64,000 nucleotides of DNA from Xanthostigma xanthostigma (GCA_963575645.1 OY754464.1:45870192-45934191), one strand, 5' to 3'; counted from the first letter of the stretch, positions 1 to 10,690 are shown. Notes: generated by a model from the sequence alone, not told the origin. Made by a program: numbers and translations.

Positions 1-1078
1 ATACGAGACATACGATGCACTCGTTGTGAACGCAGTCTAATATTATAATTTCGTATTTCTTGCGATGACGCAAACGTCTAGACGGTCACTATATAGACAA
101 CAGTATTACAAGCCCCCAATTTCCAAGTGTTAATCTGAGAATTGTTGAAAGTGCAATTGAATTTTCAATTATCATTAGAAAAAATATAAATGTCAATTAT
201 TATAATCCTAGCTGACTGTTGGTGTTCTTATCGTCTTTAAGAATCGTATGAGTGTTTACTGACAAGTAACAAGTTGCACTCAAAATCATTTTGAATTTTT
301 GTTTGGTTCTCCATGTCGATATTGTCACATCACTGAGTGTATCCCCAACCACCGCTTAACTGTTTAATATACCGCGGGCTAAAGTTAGTAAATAGTATAA
401 AATACCTATACTATTATGATAGTACAAACATACGTTCGAAAAGAATTTAAAATTAATAATAACAATAGCTTTTACCTGTGCCCTTCTTAATTTTGATGTA
501 TTTACGCAATCATATCAGCTATAGAAGTAAGTTTTTCGTCTTCTCTTTGTTCTTTACATTGAGTTAAACGAGGCTAGTCGTTTATAGTAACTGTGTGAAC
601 TGACCGCAACCTGTGGTAAATATTAAATAACCTGTTCAGGTAGATTATTACTTATTATTAGTATAGGACACAAGTGTTGTGGGCGTTTGTGGGAGAAACA
701 CGTACTTATCTCGTAGCAGAAAGAATTTGATAGTGTAATTAGTAATTATTTAGTAATTAAGAAAATACCTACATTCGTCTTTGAGGTATTATACTTTTAC
801 AAATTGAGTAATTAATGATAAAACCAAAACAATACAAATTTACAAAAAGGTGTTGTTTAAAGTTCAGAGACTATAAAAAATGGTGAACTGCACCTTTTAT
901 AATTTATCTATTATTCTAAATATCAAGGACTAGCTTTTCAGCTCGGCCTTTTTAAGGGGTAACATTTTTTGGTTTGTCCAGAAACAATTTTAAATTGACA
1001 TAATAAATATCACAATGCATGTTTATTAGTAAAACATTCACTGCGATAGGTATTTTTTATTTGTATTATTACCTAAAT
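1..1078. other. AT-rich non-coding DNA, no feature recognised
   Basis: No coding-like frame, inverted repeat or known repeat signature stood out here. It could be retn intron or intergenic sequence. Confidence 0.5.
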
Positions 1079-1225
1079 TTCCGGCCGGGCTTCACCCGAG
1101 CTAATTAATCAGGAGCAGCAAATATTCCATGTATCACTTCTCTTATAATTTAACCAGCGTAGACCAATTTAATTAAAAGATCAAATGCAGAATCACCGAC
1201 TTGCTTTACATTTTTACTAACTGCT
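1079..1225 (+). repeat. dispersed repeat, 'CCGGGCTTCACCCG / AGCAGCAAATC' family, copy 1
   Basis: Starts with CCGGCCGGGCTTCACCCGAG, which resembles the hairpin near Helitron 3' ends read on the minus strand. It continues with AGGAGCAGCAAAT...TTTAACCAGCGTAGACCAATTT, shared with 20607-20775 (AAGAGCAACAAATC...TTTAGCCAGCGTACACCAATTT) and in part with 60735-60815. Minus-strand copies of its right part are at about 1880-1975 and 49540-49630. No coding capacity. A non-autonomous Helitron-like origin is a guess. Confidence 0.55.
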
Positions 1226-1879
1226 CATTCCCCTTTTGTTGAAGCTTATAATGATGTAGCATAGAGAGGAAAGAAACTTTTAAACAGTATAAGAATTTTT
1301 CAAAACGGTGCAGTAGTCAAAATAATCATGGTTTGAAGATCTATACATATTTAAAAAAAATAATTTATTAATTATTGTGTAAATAAAAGAAACCAAAAAT
1401 CAATAAACGTGTATTTACATTATTATAAAAATAAATTAAAAAACAGAGAGATTTTTTATGAATTTCGGAAGAATTGCTTGGGTGAGAAGAACATACAAAA
1501 AGATATTGCCGATGGATTTTTTTATTATAATGTTCAGTTTATCGTCGGATCAACACGTGAGCTAATATTAGCAGAACTAAAACAACAAAATGCCTGTAGA
1601 CTTATAAAGATACCAACCTTTACTAAACAAATATTAGAATTTATTCTCGAAGGGTTGGTTTAAACAACGCTGTGCCATGATGGATGGCATGATATTTCAC
1701 TTGTCGTCATCACATATGCCGGAGTCTGTACTAATATTCTAAATAGGAAAAGTTTGTTTGTTTGTCGGAGGAAATCTCTGAAACTTTAAATCGATAAAAA
1801 AAAGCTCAGCGTTTAAAAGCCTATTTCTTCCTCAGCGATTTAAACTATTGATTATTATTAGTTATTAGATTACAATACG
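1226..1879. other. unassigned non-coding stretch
   Basis: An 84-codon open frame at 1409-1663 (MYLHYYKNKLKNREIF...) shows no family I recognise, and its AT-driven composition (Lys/Asn/Ile/Tyr-rich) is typical of chance frames here. Nothing else is supported. Confidence 0.4.
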
Positions 1880-1975
1880 GTTAGAGGCGGATAAGTAGTG
1901 AGCGAAAATGCAAAGCAAGTCGGGACACCGCGCGCGATTTCTTGGTGCACGAATTGGCTAAACTGTAGAAATAGG
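1880..1975 (-). repeat. dispersed repeat copy, minus strand
   Basis: 'GTAGTGAGCGAAAATGCAAA' followed by GCAAGTCGGGACACCGCGCG is the reverse complement of the family seen at 1079 and 20607 (TTTGCATTTTCGCTCA...), and matches 49540-49630 in the same orientation. Confidence 0.55.
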
Positions 1976-2104
1976 CTGCTTGCACATTGATCAAACGTAG
2001 GGATGCCATCCGTCCGGGTAGCGTCAGGGCGGGGTTTTATAGTCCGGATTTTTAAATTTTCCGATCCAAACCAGAATATTACAATTTTCAAAAATAGAAT
2101 AAAG

Positions 2105-2569
2105 AAATTACTGATAGATAGTTGTCTATATGATTGCCGCGAGGATGTTTGGTATACAAATATGAAAAGCCCTATTGTTTTTGGGGAAAATCGGCGCAGG
2201 CGCAGAAGAGATATGCTATAACGTTGTTTTTTTTATATATATTAATAGTACCTATACTTTTCATAACGGCTTATTATTCTATTTATTTTCTCAAGACATT
2301 TTCCTTAAAAAAATGTTTTGCTTAACTTTATAGTTTTGGAAATATTTTGAAAATAAAAAAAAGCAGCTGTTCTTTTGTTTGTAGATCTGTCAGAAATAAA
2401 CTAGTTAAACATGCTTTGATTAATTTTTGCATGACGTGGAACAAATTATGTAGGTAACTATGGCAACGAATAGCAAATGTCATATTGAATACTAGCCATT
2501 ACCCGCGTCAGAAATTTTATTTTCTTTATTAGAGTATATCAAATGTCAACATTTTGAAGTTGGAATGGT
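2105..2569 (+). mobile_element. non-autonomous DNA element, 'ACCATTCCAA' family, copy 1
   Basis: Shares most of its length with the complement of 50279-50878: 'GAGGATGTTTGGTATACAAA', 'GGGGAAAATCGGCGCAGGCG', 'GGAAATATTTTGAAAATAAA', 'TCTGTCAGAAATAAAC', 'GCAACGAATAGCAAATGTCA', and the end TTGGAATGGT at 2560-2569. The left terminus is eroded and only approximate. No transposase is encoded. The short open frames across it are non-coding by context. Confidence 0.75.
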
Positions 2570-2686
2570 CCCGTCGCTATATAGACTGGAAAATTTGTTT
2601 AAAAGTTAAAATGAACGTGAGATGAGTAAAGAATTACATATTGTACTAGTCAGTATTATTATTTATTATAAATCTCCATACAGAGC

Positions 2687-3116
2687 TTAAGAGTATATTC
2701 GTCCCTGCAAATACCCCCTACACCCTTCACCTCAAATCTTTTCCCCTCGCCTAAAAACGGTTCGCGCTCTCCCGACGCTATTTTTAAAGCTAGAGGGTTC
2801 TGGTAAACGCCAAATGAAAGACAAAGAATCAGACTACAGATCCTACAGGCGAATTTTTTGAAAAAAAATTCCTGAAAAAACTTACAACTTTTTGAAAAAA
2901 ATAATAAGTTACGTAATATTTCACACGTAGGCGAAACTGTTTTTCAAAAAATTCGCCTGAAGGATCTGTAGTCTGATTCTTTGTCTTTCATTTGGCGTTT
3001 ACCAGAACCCTCTAGCTTTAAAAATAGCGTCGGGAGAGTGCGAACCGTTTTTAGGCGAGGGGAAAAGATTTGAGTTGAAGGGTGCAGGGGGAATTTGCAG
3101 GGACGAATACTCTTAA
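2687..3116. mobile_element. fold-back element with about 176-bp arms, flanked by TTAA
   Basis: Left arm 2687-2864 and right arm 2941-3116 are inverted copies differing by one 2-bp indel and a handful of substitutions, with a 76-nt spacer. Both ends read TTAAGAGTAT. TTAA at each end suggests a TTAA target duplication, as in the piggyBac and Kolobok superfamilies, but the next bases (GAGTAT) are not the usual piggyBac CCY, so the superfamily is left open. No protein is encoded. Confidence 0.85.
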
Positions 3117-4536
3117 CGTAACAAAATACTTCACGCGCATGCCAGTTACTACAGTTTCATGGTGGTTTCATGTTTGGATCGTGTACTGAAATGATCGTTT
3201 GGAAACCGTCTATAAACGATCACAAATTCGATTGGAACGCGTTTTATCTACCGCGCATGAGAGTTTTCAGAGAGGTTGGAACAAAGCTAAAATAAAAGTG
3301 CAGTTACCAGTGATACTGGAACTGTTTTGACGTACTATAAACAGAATGCCGAATGGTCCACTTGTACTAGTAAGTTAGGGAGGCCTAATGTGGTATAAGT
3401 GGTATGACGCGTTTAGAAGTGCTAATTCATCGACGCGGTAGGTCCTCGATTAGTGTATATTAAATAGATACCTCTATATATGCACCATGGTCAGGTACAA
3501 ACAACTACTATATGAGTCTATTTATTTATACATTGGTCCACATGTATCTGTCCAATGCACGTGCTGAAGAAGACAACGTAACTATCAACGAGAATGTCGA
3601 AAAAAAATTGACGTCCCAACTTTTCTGTATTTGAACGTACCATATTTTTTTGCAATTTTGCTTCACGTTTCACCTACATATTTTTATCGCAGAAAATTTG
3701 ACAGAATTACAATATAAGAATTCCTAGTGGCTACACGGAAGCCTAAAATAGTTGCTTTTCTATATCTAAGGTACATTTTCGACGAGCTGTGTTATTATGT
3801 TAAAACGAGTACCAGCGAGTTTTAAGTCACACGAGTCAAAATATTATTGGGTGTGAAATATATATATATATATTAGTTAATACATTTTTTGCATTAAAAT
3901 AGCTGGTAATAAAATTTTTTGACATTAGTAAACATCACTTCGAAGAGTACGCATATATAAATTACTATTGAATTGGTAGGTACAGTGCGACTACTTTTGT
4001 TTTACTTAATGCACTAGTGTTAAATGGGTCGTTTTACGACTGTTATACCTACACGCATGAAAATCAGCTAAAAATAGCTGCTTTCCATGAAAAGAATAGT
4101 GGAAAAAAAATCTCGTCTACCAGTAAATAATGTGAGACAAAATCGAACAGACGAGCCCGATAGCACAGGGCAGACTTCATTTTTCAATTTTTAAAGAACT
4201 TTTGATAGAAGTTTATCAAAAAAATTTAATTTAGTTTTTATGTTATAAAGTGGATTCTCGATACATATGTGCGTTGTCTTTCTACATCGAACGTTTTTAT
4301 CTATGTTTCGTGTTTGCCTTTTAAAACTCTGAATGCAATCAAAACAAATACCTATCGACTTTTCATTACCTTTTCATACATGGAGAATCTAATTAGGAAT
4401 GTGATAATTATTTTTGTGTTATATGAGTATGCAATGAATATAGGCATACAGTAATGCAAACTTGTTTTTTTTTTATTTAAATAGAAAAGTCTATCGTGTG
4501 TTTAGAATTCAATTTTTCAAGTGAAACTTCTTTAGA
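3117..4536. other. non-coding stretch with a degenerate MITE end and a TA run
   Basis: At 3262-3284 'AGAGAGGTTGGAACAAAGCT' matches the terminal repeat of the MITE at 49637-49782, so a degenerate copy probably ends there. A (TA)n run lies at about 3859-3876. An open frame at 4269-4454 has no recognisable product. Confidence 0.45.
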
Positions 4537-4847
4537 TGCGAGGGGCCATTCAAGTATTACGTAAGCACCAAAGGGTGGGGAGGGGGTCTTTGCTTAGCTT
4601 ACTTTTGATGACATAGGGGACGGGGGGGTCTAGATGGTGATGACTTCAGCAATATTTATTTATAACAACACAGAAACTTGAAGAGATTTAAAAATATATA
4701 TGTTACGGTCTATACCCGAATTCGGTCAATGACCGAAATAAATGTGCAAGACTAGTTTTGACCAACGAATATTGCCCAAACCCGAAATCTCACATTTAAA
4801 CGGGTATTGAGTGTTTATAAAATGAGCAAAATTAATTTTACGCATTT

Positions 4848-5069
4848 TCAATTGGACAAAACTAGTTCTGTCCATTTCTGAACGGACAATATGGCACCGG
4901 AATCTTCTTTGCGTTTTTTAATTAACTTTTCCACATCAACGATAAGTATTATTATATCAAAGTGATTTATTCTTCTGTATTGTTTAGCAGACAGAGGTTT
5001 TAATCCAGCTTTCAACAAATTTGCTTTCTTAACCTCACTTAGTGTAGTAAGGTAATTATGTTTCGTCAT
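4848..5069 (-). pseudogene. fragment resembling a KRBA2/Ginger-type integrase N-terminal region
   Basis: A 73-codon minus-strand frame reads LSEVKKANLLKAGLKPLSAK, then QYRRINHFDIIILIVDVEKL, then IKKRKEDSGAIL. This resembles, from memory, the region upstream of the zinc-binding and integrase domains in Ginger transposases and the KRBA2-like proteins derived from them (pattern: EVKxAK...LxxxxYRRxxxxDVxxxxxxEKLIxxR). Zinc-binding and catalytic residues are absent, and the C-terminal codons run into the element's own palindromic arm, so it is a relic. The position inside a TGTTAC...GTAACA element agrees with the call. Without a profile search it remains tentative. Confidence 0.45.
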
Positions 5070-5369
5070 AAAATCATGTTTTAGAAGTCTCTAATAGCCG
5101 AACTAGTTGAGACTCGAATTTACCTTGCATTTTTACTTAATTATTACACTGAATATCCCACCATTATATTAACTATAACATTCAGGAGAACAATTCAATA
5201 GGTAAACAAGAACATAACCCTCCTTTTATTCGAGTTCGGACGTTGATTGAATGAAACAAGCAGTACTTATCCGTTCAGAAATGGACAGAACTAGTTTTTT
5301 CCAACTGAAAATTCGCAAAACTAGTACCTATTCCTCATTTTATAACACTCAATACCCGTTTAAATGTAA

Positions 5370-6059
5370 AGCGGCCTACACACCTTGATACAAGGCTGTG
5401 ATGCAGGCATCGACTCTTATGTTTCATGATGCAAGTAGCAGTGTGCTCAGTACTGAATCACGTATTTGGCATCAGTTACGGCTTGCAGCGATGCAGAGTC
5501 TGGAATCCTATTTTGGTCGGCGAGCCACGCGGCGAGTCGGTGATGCTGATGCAAGTTTCAGCGTGTATAGAATTGCGTCGATGCCAAGACGATACTAATT
5601 TATTTTCCCGCGCCATTTTAGAGGTTACTTTGTTGTTTGTGTGTGTAAATTCCATGATGGAAAGTGAGCGTGTATTTTGGGAAGAGTTCATAAACATTTA
5701 TCATCTGCACATACGTGTCTTTGGAATACAAATGTACTTTTAGCTCCAATAAAGCATTTGAATAACGTTTTCTTTCTATAAATCATCTTTTTGACCATTT
5801 CTTTTTTGATTTCCTTTTTCTTTTATGGGATACAAAGAGTGCCCCAACTACTGCTAATAAAACTGGTGTTGGCAAAACGTACCTAATTTTATTCGTCAAG
5901 CACTTAGAGGTACCTAGAAAATAACTTAACCTACTGTTCTTGTGTTGCATGAACATGGAGTCGATTCAGGCATCGCAATAGGTTTCGATTTAAGTAGGCG
6001 TTTATGCAACTGATGCAAGTTTCATGCATCGCAGTTTGTGTCAAGGTGTGTAGGCTGCT
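5370..6059. mobile_element. PIF/Harbinger-type non-autonomous element, TAA duplication
   Basis: Terminal inverted repeats AGCGGCCTACACACCTTGAT and (right end, complemented) AGCAGCCTACACACCTTGAC, flanked by TAA at 5367-5369 and 6060-6062. The 3-bp TWA duplication is characteristic of PIF/Harbinger. Subterminal 'GATGCAGGCATCGA' and 'GATGCAAGTTTCATGCATCG' motifs recur. Several overlapping open frames (5398-5743) are present on both strands, none with transposase motifs. It sits in the right arm of the Ginger-like element. Confidence 0.85.
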
Positions 6060-6275
6060 TAAGATTTCAGGTTTGGACAATATTCGTTGGCCAATACTAG
6101 TTTTGCGAATTTATTTCGGTCATTGACCGAATTCGGGTATAGACTGTAACATATATACCAATGTTTACGTAAGCATAGGGGGAGGGGTAAGAGATTTTCT
6201 TACTTTTGCTGACAAGAGAGAGGGGGGTCAAAAATTACTAAAATTCTGCTCACGTAATACTTGATGGCCCCCGAC

Positions 6276-7295
6276 GCTAGGAGTGATTCCGAGCATAGGC
6301 ATAAATAAACTGGACAGGGCCATTCGTATCCTAACAATAAATTGTTCAAAGAGTAATGCACAAACAGACAAACATTTTGACGTTTTACCCAGCTTAGTAG
6401 TACACAAAAAAAATTTAAGGCCACGAACAACTAAGGTTATTTGAATCTACATAACAAATATTAATATTTTCAATTTATTATTTTTGACTAATAAATTGAT
6501 CATTTAGTTGACACTTTTACCAGCTCTTTCGGATTGCACTGGAAACTGGAGGCTTGTATAGAAGAACCATGACAACGCCATATAACAAAATTTTAATTTG
6601 GCAAGACGGGGTCCTATCGATCCAGTTTGGTTGAAGGTTAGTTTTGTACGTCAAGAATTTGTTCAGCATAAAATATGCGTGATGTCAGAACAATATGATG
6701 GGTATATTAAATCGTCGGCCATCTATTAGTCACAATAGAATAAAAAGGTCAATAAAATAAATGATTTTATTGTCCATATTGTCAGTCAATCGAACGAGAA
6801 CAATCTATAATGTAACCAATAATTTGTAACAGTGACTCTCAAAATGTGACCTTATAGAAGAATCACGTTATTTATCAAGCGAAAATAGGAGACAAAATGA
6901 TTAGCTTATTTTATATGAATAAAAAATAATATAGGGTATAAAAAGTTCTCTACAAAATGACGATAAATTATTGACAATATTTGTTTATGGGTTAGAGAGG
7001 CAATTTTAAACTTTTATTCTTAATTGGTACCATATGTATTTGTTTAGTTATTCTGCTAGAGTTTTTTATTCAGTAACACTGATATATTCCTATGTAAGCA
7101 CTAAGCACATAGTAGAAAAGAGATAAACAAAACCTCTTTGAGAATAGCTAAAAAATATATATGATGCTATTTGATTGAGTGAATAGACAATGCTTCATAT
7201 AGTAATTATTACCTTACTGGTGTTTTTTTTTAACACGTTGGACGTTTTTCTTTAAAAAAATAACGGGTTGAATAAGAAAAAAAACGAAACAAAAC
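6276..7295. other. AT-rich non-coding DNA, no feature recognised
   Basis: No repeat family, hairpin or coding signal was identified. Confidence 0.4.
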
Positions 7296-7770
7296 TTGTT
7301 GGGTTTCGAGAGGGAAATCGTTTGGACACAATACTCACCTCACCCATTAGCAGGGAGAGGGGGTGACCTTTTTTTTAAATGGGAAAAAATATTTATTACT
7401 CTTAGGCCCTGGCTACAAGTTTTTTTGTTGAACAGCACTGGTGGCAGCGCGTTTAGAGAACTCGAGAGTCGATCAACGGTCGACTATTGAAGGATTGTCT
7501 GCTATATATATATAAAATGGAGATGTCTTCTTCGATTGATATCTCTTTGCCGCGACCACGGTCCACGACTCTTTATTATATTTTATTTACCGGATAGCTT
7601 TACTGCGATCGCGGAGATAACAGCGCCGGGTACCCAATGCCGATCGACTGGGGCGCCATTGCCAGGCGTGACCAACGTTCTTACTTGGTTTAAAATGGAC
7701 ACAATAGTTTGTATCAGTTTATGGAGAGTTGGGGCAAGGAAAACAATCTCTTATGGGTGTTGAACTAAAT
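7296..7770. other. unclassified GC-richer block
   Basis: A patch less AT-rich than its surroundings, with open frames at 7296-7490 and 7536-7763 (the latter encoding ...ITAPGTQCRSTGAPLPGVTN). I recognise no family and see no splice or promoter context, so I do not call a gene. It may be an old insertion. Confidence 0.3.
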
Positions 7771-7799
7771 AAAGTGAGCACCTAGTGTGTTAGTGAGTG

Positions 7800-7995
7800 T
7801 CGATTTCATTAATTAATTTGCATTGATAAGACTACTTGACTGCAACATGTCTACCGCAAACCTGCGGTAAAATTTGCTGGTTTGTGCTGGTTAATGCTGG
7901 TCTAGTGTGTGACTTCGTGCAGGTTGCAGGTTTGTACTGTGCTGGTCGTGCAATCTTATACTTGGCAAATGTGCGCAGTCTTTATAAATTTAATT
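7800..7995. mobile_element. truncated copy of the 'CAAGCACG' Harbinger-type MITE
   Basis: The sequence from TTTGCATTGATAAGACTACT through 'AAATTTGCTGGTTTGTGCTG', 'GCAGGTTTGTACTGTGCTGG' to 'GTGCGCAGTCTT' matches the right half of the element at 20822-21123. The left half is missing. Confidence 0.7.
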
Positions 7996-8654
7996 AAAAA
8001 TCACCGAGTGATTGCAGGTGTATTAAATTTATTTATTTATAATTTTTAAATATTTTGCTCAACTTATAATCATCGAAACGTCTTTATTTACGAGTTTTTT
8101 TAAATAGATTTTTCTCAATAAAGCGATTGACAATAATCAACATATGCAAGTAAAATTTTTTTTTTTTGAAATTTAGTATTTATAATTATTTTGTATTGTA
8201 AATTTAAACTCTTGTTTTATACTTTTAGGTAATAACATAGGAACTGGGAGAGTGAGTTGTTGGCAACAAAGAATTTGCACAAATGTAAATCTCTCTTTAT
8301 TTCTCACAGAGAATAGTCGAACGTGTCGTGATATTGTTATTTGCAAAAATGGGGGGGGTCCGATTAAAAAAAGGGTGATGACATCATTTCGGAAAGGGGT
8401 GGGGCTAAAATAAAACACGACTATCAAAAAATATGCCCATTAATAAAATAAAAATGACGTATAAAGCACAGATAAACTGACATAATTTTTATATGGATTG
8501 TTCCAGACTTAATTTACACCCTGTATTTGTTAATTAATGTATTTTTCTTTTGTTACAGGTAAGTGTCATATTCACCTTCATAAAATCAGTGAACTATAAT
8601 TAACAGGTTTGATAAAATATTATTTTGTATTTAAATGTAAATTTAATATGTTGT
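7996..8654. other. AT-rich stretch with a G-rich repeat fragment
   Basis: At 8345-8405 'GGGGGGGTCCGATT...AAGGGTGATGACATCATTTC' resembles the G-rich blocks of the element at 4537-6275. The rest is unassigned. Confidence 0.4.
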
Positions 8655-8900
8655 ACACTCGACTCGACATCTCATTGAGTATTTTTTAAATAGATACTTG
8701 ACTTTATCGAATACTTCTTAAATAGGTTACTCCGTTCGCAAATTGAATATTCATAATAATCGACTCAAAAATCGAGTAAGTACTTACCTATTATTAAATA
8801 TATGACACTAAATTCGAGTACTTGTTAAATACTCGTCTCAAAAATCGAGTATTTTTTAAATTCAAAATTTAAACTTGGCTCGACATTTTCTGCCCTTACG
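8655..8900. repeat. cluster of degenerate 'CGAGTAxTTxTTAAATA' motifs
   Basis: At least five degenerate copies of a motif like TCGAGTATTTTTTAAAT occur within about 240 bp (near 8678, 8707, 8773, 8814 and 8846), bracketed by 'CTCGACTCGACA' at the left and 'GGCTCGACATTTT' at the right. It looks like a decayed minisatellite or the inside of an old element. Confidence 0.4.
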
Positions 8901-8964
8901 CCCCTTATAGAGCTGAGACGATTCTACACAATGTTAAAAAAAATATATCAAAAGAGTTCTTCTG

Positions 8965-9512
8965 AAGAAAAACCGGTTAAGTGCGAGCCAAACTCGCGTA
9001 GAGTGTTCCGTACCATTCCGTTTTCGGTTAGAACTTTAAGACAAGATTTTCCTATTTTTTTCCAAAGTTTTAGGCTCAGTAGTTGCGGGATAGGGGTGGG
9101 GATAATGATCGATTTTCGTATATTTTGTTAAAAATTTTTTAAACTAAACATTTTAAAACTATAAAAAATATATTTATATTTCTCGTAGCGAGCCCTTATG
9201 TCACTTAATGCACTTGAAAAATATTTTTTTTTAATCTACTCCTAAATTAACCCCCAAAACGGTTCATCTTATAGATATATGTTACCGGCCAAACCCGATT
9301 TCAGGACAAACTAGTTTGGCCTACTATTCATACTAGGACAAACTAGTTTGTCCTGAAATCGGGTTTGTCCGGTAACATATATATGTACCAAATTTCATCT
9401 TTTTTCGCCCAATAGGTTCAGATAAAATAAGCCGTGACAGACGGACAGACAGACACGAAAGTGATCCTATAAGGGTTCCGTTTATTCATCGGATGTACGG
9501 AACCCTAAAAAT
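8965..9512 (+). mobile_element. lepidopteran dispersed repeat ending 'TACGGAACCCTAAAAA'
   Basis: Begins near 'AAGTGCGAGCCAAACTCGCG' with 'GTTCCGTACCATT', and ends 'GACAGACGGACAGACAGACA...CCTATAAGGGTTCCGTT...TACGGAACCCTAAAAA'. This is a very common lepidopteran repeat whose class I will not assert. It is interrupted by the palindromic element at 9280-9377. Minus-strand copies of the 3' end are at about 10273-10390 and 17722-17860. Confidence 0.7.
9280..9377. mobile_element. 98-bp palindromic Ginger-like MITE at TATA
   Basis: TGTTACCGGCCAAACCCGAT...ATCGGGTTTGTCCGGTAACA forms a nearly perfect palindrome with ACTAGTTT motifs in both arms, flanked by TATA on both sides (9276-9279, 9378-9381). The left 42 bp recur at 26282, and the terminal pattern TGTTAC(C)GG is shared with 4701-6151. 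Confidence 0.85.
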
Positions 9513-10272
9513 TACAAAAAAATTGATATAAGCTGTTTAACATTTTGGTTACACAAATATATAAATGTTGTACACGTCTGGTGTAGATATGATACCGTAC
9601 TATAAAAGATGGGACAAATAAACGAAATATTTGAGCATGTTTTCATAAACACAAAAGTCGTGTCTGCCATTGATATAACATTTAATCAAGCTGTGCAGAT
9701 ATCATAGCTCAGTTGTCAAACTTCATGTCCATGAGAATTGATACTTCGTCCAAAAACCACTCACAATAATGCACCACCTATGGCTAAACTATTTGATTTG
9801 TATTCGATTATCTCAGAGCGATCAAAATAAATACTTACATTACTAGAAGTTTTAACCGGCATTGCTCGGGTGGAGTTTTGAATGTCGGAATATCATTCAT
9901 TTTAACTACTGATAGTATAGGTAGGTACAGTATAAGGGTTTCGATAACGTGAACTTACTACTGCAAGTGCGCACACGTTTTCGAACAGTTTATGTGACTG
10001 AATGATATAGAAAAACAAATAAAAAGAGTTATTTATTGTAAAGTGTTTTATTTAAAAAATACATCGTTTTAAACTTGTATATATAGGAATAGGGTCAATA
10101 TTCAATTTATTCGCGTTTTTTCGAGTACCTATGAAAATATTTCTCATTCACGTTTTAGAATGTCAAATCAGATGTTCACGTTTTTAGATAATCATGTTTT
10201 AGGATGTTCGTTACGCGTGACTCTACTGTAACTCGAAAAACACACTACCTCCGCGTTCTCCTATTCATTTTT
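9513..10272. other. AT-rich non-coding DNA, no feature recognised
   Basis: No repeat signature, hairpin or coding-like frame was found. Confidence 0.4.
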
Positions 10273-10390
10273 AGAATTCCGTACCGAAAAAAGAAAAAAC
10301 GAAACGCTTATAGGTTCTCTCATTTTTTTCGTCTGATTGTATGTCTGTCACAGTTGAGAAATTAATTTCTCTGAACTAAATAAAGTTATC
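10273..10390 (-). repeat. 3' end of the 'GGAACCCTAAAAA' repeat, minus strand
   Basis: 'TTAGAATTCCGTACCGAAAA' followed by AAACGAAACGCTTATAGGTT and a 'GTCTGATTGTATGTCTGTCA' block is a degenerate reverse complement of the end of the 8965-9512 element. Confidence 0.55.
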
Positions 10391-10535
10391 ACGATGCAAT
10401 TTGGCATATAAAGTTATAAAAGCTTTTCACCTCGCATTATTTATTCCAGAACCTAAAAAAATATTTTCCCTTTTGGAGAAGGGGAATTTGGCGCAAAAAA
10501 AAGCTTTGTATTTGGTCATATGGGCCATCGCCAGA

Positions 10536-10690
10536 ATTGCAAATAATGCATTAGTTCGAGTGTATTTTTTTTTTCAAAAAATTATTTTACAGGATTGCAA
10601 ATAATGCATTAGTTCGAGTGTATTTTTTTTTTTCAAAAAATTATTTTACAGGATTGCAAATAATGCATTACTTTGGATTTTTTTTTTCAA
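10536..10690 (+). repeat. 58-bp tandem repeat, about 2.6 copies
   Basis: Units begin ATTGCAAATAATGCATTAGT at 10536, 10594 and 10653. The first two are almost identical and include a T9-10 run followed by CAAAAAATTATTTTACAGG. The third diverges after GCATTA. A (TA)n run follows at about 10729-10750. Confidence 0.9.

Larger units (their letters stand above)
4701..6151. mobile_element. Ginger-like element with long palindromic arms and TATA target duplication
   Basis: Begins TGTTACGGTCTATACCCGAA and ends with its inverse ...GGGTATAGACTGTAACA, flanked by TATA on both sides (4697-4700 and 6152-6155). Arms of about 200 bp carry 'GGTCAATGACCG', 'ACTAGTTTTG' and 'CATTTAAACGGGTATTGAGT'. The right arm is split by the element at 5370-6059; joining its flanks restores a match to the left arm. 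TGTNA termini with 4-bp duplications fit what I recall of the Ginger superfamily, and the internal minus-strand frame supports it. Confidence 0.75.
4537..6275. mobile_element. outer 'GGGGCCATTCAAGTATTACG' element, interrupted by a nested insertion
   Basis: The left end (4538-4562) GGGGCCATTCAAGTATTACG and the right end (6255-6275) CGTAATACTTGATGGCCCC are inverted copies. Between them are G-rich blocks (AGGGTGGGGAGGGGGTC; AGGGGGAGGGG) and a partial direct repeat 'CTTACTTTTG.TGACA' on both sides of the insertion. The outer terminal duplication is not clear. A related G-rich fragment is at 8345-8405. Confidence 0.55.

Noticed and set aside
2003..2325. Two overlapping small ORFs
   Set aside because: They lie mostly within, and run leftwards out of, the 'ACCATTCCAA' element and differ from its other copies by stops.
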